From NCBI GenBank assembly GCA_963649395.1, contig CAVJHW010000114.1, forward strand, positions 1 to 8,226: a stretch of DNA of 8,226 nucleotides, in the 5' to 3' direction. Below the pieces are notes generated by a model. The model worked only from the letters and a program-made list of their open reading frames with translations, was not told the origin of the DNA and ran no database searches. Positions within the stretch are counted from its first letter, which is position 1; each line of letters begins with the position of its first letter. Shown piece after piece: positions 1-4,973 of this stretch. The stretch comes from Scatomonas sp963649395. GTDB lineage: Bacteria > Bacillota > Clostridia > Lachnospirales > Lachnospiraceae. A program made the position numbers and the translations under genes.

Positions 1-321
1 GTCCTCATACCTCCCGGAATCGGCTTTCTTTTCCCGGGTCTTTCCCGGGTCTTTTTCTATTTTTTTTTCTTTACCTTTTTCTTGCGTCTTTTCTTCTTCT
101 AACTCTTTTGCTGCCTCTACCGGGCTTGCTTCTTCCTTCTCTTCCGGCTCTTCCTTCTTCCTGGCCTTTATCACGGCAGGCTTGCTTCCGAAGCCCAGGA
201 AGCCGGAACTTCCCTCACTGACTACCTGAACATCAAGGCGATCACTGGATACTCCAATTTCGATACAGGCTTTCGTAATTGCTTCATCTACGGTCTTTGC
301 AGATACTTCTATAAAATCCAT
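1..321 (-). CDS. jag: Jag/KhpB RNA-binding protein, N-terminal part (3' end outside window)
   Basis: Jag (also KhpB or EloR) is a cytoplasmic RNA-binding protein with an N-terminal Jag_N domain, a charged linker, then KH and R3H domains. It is linked to cell elongation and sporulation control in Firmicutes. The 107 codons visible here are open to the window edge. Residues 1-52 (MDFIEVSAKT... GFLGFGSKPA at 40-49) are a typical Jag_N domain, with the conserved G-F-L-G-F-G turn. Residues 53-107 are a lysine/glutamate-rich linker. The KH and R3H domains would lie beyond position 1. The start ATG at 321 has an AGGAGG site 7 nt upstream (on the minus strand). The gene follows yidC by 17 nt, the usual arrangement, so the two are probably co-transcribed. 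The linker contains an 11-bp tandem DNA repeat at 30-51. The identity is secure; function is from family knowledge. Confidence 0.93.
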   Translation of the reverse strand, partial: MDFIEVSAKTVDEAITKACIEIGVSSDRLDVQVVSEGSSGFLGFGSKPAVIKARKKEEPEEKEEASPVEAAKELEEEKTQEKGKEKKIEKDPGKTREKKADSGRYED

Positions 322-338
322 ATGGCAGCCTCCTATCT

Positions 339-1598
339 TCATTTCTTCCTTTTGTTCTTCTCATCAAATTGCCTTACCAGGTTGGCCTTAGCCGTGATAC
401 TGTCAGGTCTGGCATTGGCGGCGTTCTTATAATAATCAGGAGAATCACTGTCATTGACGGTTTTTCCATACTTTTCCGGTTCCCTGATCTTCTTCACATT
501 GGTCCGAGCCTGCTGGGTAATCCTTGACTCCGGAAGACCCTTCTTGGCCCGCTTCTTGGCCCGCTTCTCCTGACTCTTGCGGATCAGCTCCTCGGTATCC
601 ATACCGGCGATCCTTCGGTTGATGATGACCTGCTGGATACAACGAATGACAGCACCGGCGATCCAGTAGATACCGATACCCATGGAAAATGAGATACACA
701 TGAAGGCAGAGAACACAGGCATGATGGTATTCATGGTCTTCATGGAGTTTTGCATACTGTCCTGACCATTGGTGGACTGCTGGGGCATGAGCTTATAATT
801 CAGCCATTGGGTAAACCAGGCAAGAACAGGCACCAGCACAGCCACAATCACCAGCAGCCAGGCACCGGTCTTAATACCGCTGGTAATAACATCCCAGGGA
901 GATTCCGAAATATTAATGCCGGCAAACATATTGACCCGCTGGGATTGAGCCGCAGCCTGACTGATCTGGGTCTTCAGATCGGACATCTGACTGAGATCAC
1001 CCAGCTTCTCCCATTGAGCCGGTTTCAAGAGATAGAGGAAATCGATCAGGCCGTTATGTAAGGTCTCTCCCGTGCCGCTGATACTGGAACGGATCTTATT
1101 ATCTGATACGAATTGGGTCACAGCGCTGAGCTTATCGGAGGAAGCCAGCTCCGTGGCCAGACCGCTGAAGATATTGGCAACCTTGGTTACGTAACCGGGA
1201 ATCTTGTAAATAACCTGATACAGGGCCAGCAGAAGAGGCAGCTGAATCAAGAGGGGAAGACAGCTTCCTGTCGGGGATACCCCATACTTGTCATAGAGAG
1301 CCATGGTCTCTTCTTGCATCTTCATCTGAGAAGCCTGATCTCTCTTGCCTTGATACTTCTTCTGGATCTTCTGCATCTCAGGCTGAACCACGCTCATCAT
1401 CTTGGAGGTCTTCTGCTGATTGATCTGCAGGGGAGTCATCAAAACATACACGATAATGGTGTAGAGAATGATGGCTAAACCGATATTGGGGATCCCTACC
1501 GCATCCAGCATGGTATAGATTCCGTTCATGATCCAGCCCAGAAGCTGTGCAATCCAGCCAATCACCGGCGTGGTTGATTTACTAAGTAAAATTTCCAA
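339..1598 (-). CDS. yidC: YidC/Oxa1/SpoIIIJ-family membrane protein insertase
   Basis: YidC inserts and folds membrane proteins, alone or with SecYEG. The protein has 419 residues, longer than the roughly 260-280 of Bacillus SpoIIIJ. The hydrophobic core segments lie at about 37-57, 110-133, 245-265 and 290-325. The cytoplasmic hairpin between the first two (about 60-105, QPEMQKIQKKY) is typical of the family. The extra length is a soluble stretch of about 100 residues between the second and third segments (140-240) and a basic tail (326-419). There is no lipobox at the N-terminus, unlike Bacillus SpoIIIJ. The groove arginine (E. coli R366, five residues before the conserved proline) is Tyr51 here, by alignment on P56. 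Translation starts at TTG (1598), with a strong GAGGAGGAG site at 1605-1613. No ATG near this point gives a better start. It sits between yidD (32 nt upstream) and jag. Confidence 0.95.
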   Translation of the reverse strand: MEILLSKSTTPVIGWIAQLLGWIMNGIYTMLDAVGIPNIGLAIILYTIIVYVLMTPLQINQQKTSKMMSVVQPEMQKIQKKYQGKRDQASQMKMQEETMALYDKYGVSPTGSCLPLLIQLPLLLALYQVIYKIPGYVTKVANIFSGLATELASSDKLSAVTQFVSDNKIRSSISGTGETLHNGLIDFLYLLKPAQWEKLGDLSQMSDLKTQISQAAAQSQRVNMFAGINISESPWDVITSGIKTGAWLLVIVAVLVPVLAWFTQWLNYKLMPQQSTNGQDSMQNSMKTMNTIMPVFSAFMCISFSMGIGIYWIAGAVIRCIQQVIINRRIAGMDTEELIRKSQEKRAKKRAKKGLPESRITQQARTNVKKIREPEKYGKTVNDSDSPDYYKNAANARPDSITAKANLVRQFDEKNKRKK

Positions 1599-1630
1599 AT
1601 TATTCTCCTCCTCGGATTCCTATTGTGAGC

Positions 1631-1840
1631 CTACGGCACTGGGTCATAACCCCCTTTGGAAAATGGGTTACATCGCAGAATTCTCCAGACAGCCAGCAGA
1701 CTTCCCTTGAGGGCACCGTATTTTTCAATGGCCTCCAGGCCATATTGAGAACACGTGGGGGTGTAAGGACATCTCATGCTCTTCAACGGTGACAAATATT
1801 TTTGATAAAAACGAATCATTTTAATTAATATTGTTTTCAT
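1631..1840 (-). CDS. yidD: Membrane protein insertion efficiency factor YidD
   Basis: YidD is a small membrane-associated protein that assists YidC-dependent insertion. The 69-residue product carries the whole family signature: an amphipathic N-terminus (MIRFYQKYLSPL), then RCPYTPTCSQY, EAIEKYG, KGS and finally RCNPFSKGGYDPVP. The three conserved cysteines are in RCPY, TCS and RCN. The reading frame stays open upstream to 1921, but the family begins at the short MKTILIK start, and ATG 1840 has a GGAG site 7 nt ahead of it. ATG 1819 is a possible internal start. The first 20 nt overlap the end of rnpA (1821-1840), implying translational coupling. yidC follows after 32 nt. The length is normal for the family. 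Confidence 0.94.
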   Translation of the reverse strand: MKTILIKMIRFYQKYLSPLKSMRCPYTPTCSQYGLEAIEKYGALKGSLLAVWRILRCNPFSKGGYDPVP

Positions 1841-2180
1841 CCTTCTTCTCCACAATCTGATGCAGCTTGCCCAAATGGTAAATTGCACCCTCGATCTCAT
1901 GGTAGGTGCAGTCCTTAGCATTCACCCTGACAATGATCACCACATCATATCCTGCATGGAACAAATCCTCCTGCAGACGGTATCCTTCCCTCACCAGTCT
2001 GGTCAGATGATGTCTGACCACACTATTTCCCACCTTCTTGCTGACAGAGATTCCAATCCTGTTCTTTGGAAGGTCATTCTTTCTCACATACATAACCAAA
2101 TACTTGTTAGCGAGGGACTTCCCCTTACGGTATACCTGTTGAAACTCTCGATTCTTTCTCAAACTCTCAGAAAACTTCAT
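1821..2180 (-). CDS. rnpA: Ribonuclease P protein component
   Basis: RnpA binds the catalytic RNase P RNA and helps it cleave the 5' leader of precursor tRNAs. The product has 119 residues, the usual size. It starts with MKFSESLRKNREFQQVYRKG, the conserved single-stranded-leader cleft region, with F13 and Y17. The core RIGISVSKKVGNSVVR (41-56) is followed by the basic helix. In that helix the RNR motif, usually RNRxKRxxRE, reads RHHLTRLVRE (56-65), so the Asn and second Arg are both His. R56, R61, R64 and E65 are kept. A weak GGAAG site lies 6 nt before ATG 2180, with a small hairpin (2195-2208) just upstream of it. The gene is separated from rpmH by an 83-nt gap that holds a terminator-like hairpin, and its 3' end overlaps yidD. 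Confidence 0.96.
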   Translation of the reverse strand: MKFSESLRKNREFQQVYRKGKSLANKYLVMYVRKNDLPKNRIGISVSKKVGNSVVRHHLTRLVREGYRLQEDLFHAGYDVVIIVRVNAKDCTYHEIEGAIYHLGKLHQIVEKKDENNIN

Positions 2181-2192
2181 AACAATCTTCCA

Positions 2193-2208
2193 GGGCCGCC
2201 TATGCGGC
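2193..2208 (-). promoter_or_regulatory. Small hairpin just upstream of the rnpA ribosome site
   Basis: GCCGC (2195-2199) pairs with GCGGC (2204-2208) across a four-base loop. The stem lies 3 nt from the GGAAG site of rnpA. Its GGCCGC (2194-2199) is also complementary to GCGGCC (2243-2248) in the terminator hairpin upstream, so the two structures could exclude one another. Whether it regulates anything is inference. Confidence 0.4.
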
Positions 2209-2219
2209 AGCCTCCATAA

Positions 2220-2250
2220 TAGAAGAAAAGACCACAGAAACTGCGGCCTT
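2220..2250 (-). terminator. Intrinsic terminator-like hairpin between rpmH and rnpA
   Basis: Read on the minus strand, GGCCGCAG (2248-2241) pairs with CTGTGGTC (2237-2230) over a three-base loop, with two G-U pairs. Two flanking A-U pairs (2249-2250 with 2228-2229) can extend it to 10 bp. A U-rich run (UUUUCUUCU) follows immediately. This is a good intrinsic terminator 14 nt after the rpmH stop. As rnpA has no evident promoter of its own, it probably acts as a partial terminator, making L34 transcripts more abundant than those of rnpA-yidD-yidC-jag. Confidence 0.7.
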
Positions 2251-2263
2251 AGGTTGCATCAGC

Positions 2264-2398
2264 TTATGCTGATAATCTTTTTCTACCCTTTAATCTTCTG
2301 GCAGCTAAAACTTTTCTTCCACCCTTTGTGCTCATTCTCGCTCTGAAACCATGAACCTTTGATCTCTGTCTTTTCTTAGGCTGAAATGTCATTTTCAT
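2264..2398 (-). CDS. rpmH: 50S ribosomal protein L34
   Basis: L34 is a tiny, very basic protein of the large ribosomal subunit. The product is 44 residues, the normal length, and shows the family pattern MKMTFQPKKRQRSKVHGF, then RARMSTKGGRKVL, then AARRLKGRKRLSA. The frame is open further upstream to 2497. ATG 2398 is chosen because it gives the family length and has a near-perfect AAGGAGGT site at 2408-2415, 9 nt upstream. It is the first gene of the leftward operon, transcribed from the promoter at 2562-2590 through a leader of about 155 nt. A six-bp hairpin, ATCAGC-TTAT-GCTGAT (2258-2273), has the stop codon in its loop region. Confidence 0.97.
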   Translation of the reverse strand: MKMTFQPKKRQRSKVHGFRARMSTKGGRKVLAARRLKGRKRLSA

Positions 2399-2555
2399 AG
2401 ATAAGGCACCTCCTTTATTTACACTCCCCACAAAAACCGCCGGGAAAACTTGGATACTTCCAATACCTGGTTGCACGGATTCTTCCATGCTAGGCACTCC
2501 ATATTCCCGCCATCCTTGTGAAAACAGCTTATTCTATGTATGCTGAGAAAACACC
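2399..2555 (-). other. Leader of the rpmH operon transcript
   Basis: This is the untranslated stretch between the predicted start near 2555 and ATG 2398. It holds the rpmH ribosome site (2408-2415) and a minor TTGGA-TACT-TCCAA hairpin (2450-2463). I recognise no riboswitch, and no convincing gene: the in-frame open extension of rpmH here does not look like L34. Confidence 0.5.
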
Positions 2556-2561
2556 ATTTCA

Positions 2562-2590
2562 ATTATATGCAGAAATAGGATGCCCGTCAA
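2562..2590 (-). promoter_or_regulatory. Promoter of the rpmH-rnpA-yidD-yidC-jag operon
   Basis: On the minus strand, TTGACG (2590-2585) and a perfect TATAAT (2567-2562) are separated by 17 bp, a near-consensus housekeeping sigma promoter. A TG lies two bases ahead of the -10. The 24 bases upstream of the -35 (2591-2614) contain only two G/C and could act as an UP element. The first DnaA box begins at 2619, so DnaA bound there would lie just upstream of the polymerase. Confidence 0.85.
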
Positions 2591-2618
2591 GTATAAAAAC
2601 TTATTTTTATAATTCCAC

Positions 2619-2882
2619 TTATCCACAATTTCTTTATCCACTTATTAGTTTACGTAATCTTATCCACATTTTGTGGATAACTTGTGGATAACTCGCTTTT
2701 TTCCTGTGTATATCTTATTATCACCATCCAATTATCCCCATTTTTCCTAGATCTTAACATGTTAGTAATCCTTCTGCACTTATACACAAAACCAAATAAA
2801 CCTCCATCCCTTTATCCACCCTCTATCCACAACATTCCACCCTTTATCCACCAAAAAAATCTTATTTCTTTACTTATCCACA
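2619..2882. other. oriC upstream subregion: DnaA-box cluster
   Basis: DnaA binds TTATCCACA boxes to start replication. Exact boxes are at 2619-2627 (+), 2660-2668 (+), 2672-2680 (-), 2683-2691 (-) and 2874-2882 (+). TTATACACA at 2780-2788 (+) also fits the looser TTATNCACA consensus. One-mismatch boxes are at 2634-2642, 2732-2740, 2812-2820, 2823-2831 and 2844-2852. The pairs 2672/2683 and 2812/2823 are spaced exactly 11 bp in the same orientation, about one helical turn. Boxes 2660 and 2672 form an inverted pair with a 3-bp gap. The region is AT-rich (about 36% G+C for 2701-2880). The position between rpmH and dnaA matches the upstream half of bipartite Firmicute origins. DnaA bound here may also repress dnaA or rpmH transcription. 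The open frames crossing it are not genes. Confidence 0.9.
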
Positions 2883-2894
2883 TAAATAAAGATT

Positions 2895-2920
2895 GGTTTG
2901 GGTGTCAAAACACCCAAACC
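2895..2920. repeat. Perfect 11-bp hairpin at the edge of the DnaA-box cluster
   Basis: GGTTTGGGTGT (2895-2905) and ACACCCAAACC (2910-2920) form a perfect 11-bp stem with a CAAA loop. Only three Ts follow on the plus strand and no long U-run on the minus strand, so it is not a convincing terminator. It sits 12 bp beyond the last DnaA box and 39 bp before the large inverted repeat. Its role is unknown. Confidence 0.8.
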
Positions 2921-2959
2921 TTTGGTTACACGGATTGTTCTGTTCTATTCACTCCCACA

Positions 2960-3305
2960 ATTGTGTTGGAATTTCCATAGGGCAAGAGAGGAATTTTTTT
3001 GGGCATTGATATACACAGGGAGGAGAGGAGGCGGGGCAGGGGGACAGGTAGGCAGGCCTCTGCAAGCTTGATTAGAAGTAATTAGCGGGCAGTGGATCCG
3101 GAAGAAAGGCTGTAGCCCGTGCTTCAATCACGGGCGGAAAGGGCAACTGAGGGCGAAAGCATCAGCTTTCGGCCGAATTTGCCCGGTGCCTTTCTGGAGG
3201 ATACGCTGGCCGCTTAGTACTTCTTCAAGCTGAAGCCCAGCCTGCCGGACTGCCCCCTGCCCCGCCTCCTCTCCTCCCGTCACTCTTAATAAATTCCAGC
3301 ACAAT
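2960..3305 (+). ncRNA. Candidate large structured RNA or palindromic element upstream of dnaA (unassigned)
   Basis: The two halves are complementary over almost their whole length.
- Outer stem: 2960-2974 with 3291-3305, 15 pairs including one U-G.
- Middle: an uneven loop, then a perfect 26-bp purine/pyrimidine stem, 3018-3043 with 3253-3278.
- Further in: GGCAGG (3051-3056) with CCTGCC (3241-3246), and GCTTGA (3066-3071) with TCAAGC (3225-3230).
- Inner helix: 3075-3110 with 3188-3223, 36 columns without a gap, 29 of them paired.
- Tip: hairpin A 3115-3121/3129-3135 and hairpin B 3141-3146/3179-3184, the latter containing 3154-3160/3165-3171.
The span 3018-3278 is about 61% G+C by my count, against about 36% in the adjacent origin. 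Wobble pairs fit only a plus-strand RNA. I see no signatures of SRP RNA, RNase P RNA, 6S RNA or tmRNA, no good promoter and no terminator. A decayed mobile inverted repeat or a DNA-level structure is the alternative. Transcription is inferred, not seen. Confidence 0.5.
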
Positions 3306-3323
3306 CCCCACCCCATTTTTCTA

Positions 3324-3352
3324 TTGATTAATTTTTTCTTTTATTATAAGAT
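3324..3352 (+). promoter_or_regulatory. Candidate dnaA promoter
   Basis: TTGATT (3324-3329) is followed after 17 bp by TAAGAT (3347-3352). An overlapping TATAAG (3345-3350) is a better -10 but leaves only 15 bp. The stretch is strongly AT-rich. Transcription would begin near 3358-3360, giving a leader of about 30 nt to ATG 3391. It lies just after the large inverted repeat, which would therefore be outside a transcript starting here. Confidence 0.55.
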
Positions 3353-3390
3353 AGAAAAGGATGATTAGGACTTATGAACAGAGGTAAAAA

Positions 3391-4728
3391 ATGGACGTAA
3401 TTACAGAAAAATGGGATACGATTCTTGAACATGTCAGGGAGGAGCACGCCTTAAGTGATGTCTCCTACAAGACCTGGATCAAGCCCTTAAGGATACATAA
3501 AACAGACAATAATACCGTCAATATCCTGGTTCCCGGCGGTTCCGTGGCATTGGATATTGTGAACCGCAAGTTTTCCCTGCCGATTAAGGTTGCCATCGAG
3601 GAGATCACAGGATTGGCCTGCGAGGTTCAATTTATCCTGCCGGAGGAAGCCGAGAATCCATCCAAGGCTCCTGCAGCTCCTTCGGCTTCTGCAGTGGCCG
3701 GCCTGAATCCCAGATATACCTTCGATTCCTTCGTAGTAGGCAGCAATAACAAGTTTGCCCACGCAGCTTCTTTGGCGGTGGCGGAATCTCCCGGGGATGT
3801 CTACAATCCTCTTTTTCTGTATGGAGGGGTGGGTTTGGGCAAGACCCATTTGATGCATTCCATCGCCCATTTTATCATAGAGCACAGGCCGGACGTGAAG
3901 ATTCTCTATGTCACCAGTGAGGAGTTTACCAATGAGGTCATCGAGGCCATTCGAAGCGGTAATAGCTCTGTCCTTACCAAGTTTCGGGACAAGTACCGCA
4001 ATATCGATGTTCTCCTCATCGACGATGTGCAATTTATTATAGGAAAAGAATCGACGCAGGAAGAGTTTTTCCATACCTTCAATGCCCTGCATGCAGCCAG
4101 AAAGCAGATTATCCTTTCTTCGGACCGTCCCCCTAAGGATATGGACATCTTGGAAGAGAGGATCCGCTCCCGTTTTGAGTGGGGCTTGATGGCCGATATC
4201 CAAAGACCGGATTATGAGACCCGGATGGCTATCCTACGGAAGAAACAGGAGTCGGATGGCTATGACGTGGGCAATGATGTCATTGAATATATTGCCCAGA
4301 ATGTAAAGTCCAATATTCGAGAGCTGGAAGGTTCTCTCAACAAGGTCATTGCCTTGGCCAACCTGGAGAAGAAGAATATTACCCTAGAGCTGGCAGAAAA
4401 AGCTTTGATCGATATCATTTCTCCCAGGGAGAAGAAGACCATCACTCCGGAATATATCGTAGATATTGTCGCGGAACACTTTGATATCACCGCTGATGAC
4501 ATCAAAGGCTCCAAACGAAGCAATAAGATTGCCTTTCCCCGCCAGATTGCCATGTATCTGTGCCGAGAGATGACCAATGTCAGACTGGAGGCCATCGGCC
4601 AATACCTGGGCAAGGATCATACCACTATTATGTACGGAAGCAATAAGATTGAAGCAGAGCTTGAGCATTCCGACAGCCTGAAAAATACCATCACCATATT
4701 AAAGAAAAAGATTAATCCCTCCTCCTGA
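3391..4728 (+). CDS. dnaA: Chromosomal replication initiator protein DnaA
   Basis: DnaA is the AAA+ ATPase that binds DnaA boxes, forms a filament on oriC, melts the DNA and recruits helicase. The 445-residue product has all four domains: domain I at about 1-83, a short linker domain II (about 84-106, Pro/Ala-rich), AAA+ domain III (107-about 345) and the DNA-binding domain IV (about 350-445). Walker A is GGVGLGKT (145-152) and Walker B LLIDDVQF (208-215). The box VII arginine is R261 in RIRSRF. The sensor II arginine is R310 in SNIRELEGS. The initiator-specific VLTKFRDKY segment is at 194-202. The DnaA signature is around KDHTTIMYGSNKI (408-420). ATG 3391 is preceded by AGAGGT (3380-3385) at normal spacing. 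Box clusters on both sides imply autoregulation, which is inference here. The length is typical. Confidence 0.98.
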   Translation: MDVITEKWDTILEHVREEHALSDVSYKTWIKPLRIHKTDNNTVNILVPGGSVALDIVNRKFSLPIKVAIEEITGLACEVQFILPEEAENPSKAPAAPSASAVAGLNPRYTFDSFVVGSNNKFAHAASLAVAESPGDVYNPLFLYGGVGLGKTHLMHSIAHFIIEHRPDVKILYVTSEEFTNEVIEAIRSGNSSVLTKFRDKYRNIDVLLIDDVQFIIGKESTQEEFFHTFNALHAARKQIILSSDRPPKDMDILEERIRSRFEWGLMADIQRPDYETRMAILRKKQESDGYDVGNDVIEYIAQNVKSNIRELEGSLNKVIALANLEKKNITLELAEKALIDIISPREKKTITPEYIVDIVAEHFDITADDIKGSKRSNKIAFPRQIAMYLCREMTNVRLEAIGQYLGKDHTTIMYGSNKIEAELEHSDSLKNTITILKKKINPSS

Positions 4729-4729
4729 T

Positions 4730-4831
4730 TTATCCACATTTTTCTGTGGATAGCCTGTGGATGGATTGTGGATAGGATGAATAAGAAAGTTATCTACATT
4801 TTATAAACATGCTTTCAAAGCCTTATCCACC
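4730..4831. other. oriC downstream subregion: DnaA-box cluster between dnaA and dnaN
   Basis: An exact TTATCCACA (4730-4738, +) begins two bases after the dnaA stop codon ends. Three minus-strand boxes follow at 4745-4753 (TGTGGATAG), 4756-4764 (TGTGGATGG) and 4767-4775 (TGTGGATAG), spaced exactly 11 bp. Then come TTATCTACA (4790-4798, +) and TTATCCACC (4823-4831, +). All but the first have one or two mismatches and are probably weaker sites. The position corresponds to the unwinding half of the Bacillus subtilis origin. Confidence 0.85.
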
Positions 4832-4860
4832 TACTTATTATGTTCTTTTTTTCTTTGATT
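4831..4860. other. Candidate DNA unwinding element with DnaA-trio-like triplets
   Basis: Directly after the last box (4823-4831) the strand reads CTACTTATTATG and then a T-rich run. In Bacillus subtilis, DNA opening starts at AT-rich DNA beside a DnaA box with DnaA-trio triplets (3'-GAT type on the bound strand). CTA-CTT here gives 3'-GAT-GAA-5' on the other strand. The fit covers only a few triplets, so this is a plausible rather than firm call. Confidence 0.45.
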
Positions 4861-4973
4861 GACGGGCAGAAGAGGGGTTTTCCACTTTTTCACACCTATG
4901 AAGAAGATGACGAAGGATTTTTTATTCTTTTCTTTCTTTTCAGGCACCCTGCCCCAGAAAGGAGTTTTCCACA

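Noticed and set aside
1841..1921. Longer N-terminus for yidD
   Set aside because: The extension lies within rnpA, does not resemble YidD, and ATG 1840 has its own ribosome site.
2399..2497. Longer N-terminus for L34
   Set aside because: L34 is 44 residues in this phylum, and ATG 2398 has a near-perfect ribosome site. The extension overlaps that site.
2684..2980. Plus-strand open frame across the DnaA boxes
   Set aside because: Its sequence is driven by repeated TTATCCAC motifs. It has no ribosome site and overlaps the 2895-2920 hairpin.
3088..3112. Similarity of CCGGAAG in the element to the SRP RNA tip
   Set aside because: In SRP RNA this sequence forms a local tetraloop hairpin. Here it pairs with the distant arm around 3188-3205, and the rest of the SRP core is absent.
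2945..3316. Two short minus-strand open frames (2945-3127 and 3128-3316) within the large inverted repeat
   Set aside because: They have no recognisable domain, and their composition follows the palindromic DNA. A conserved fold is the better explanation of the stretch.
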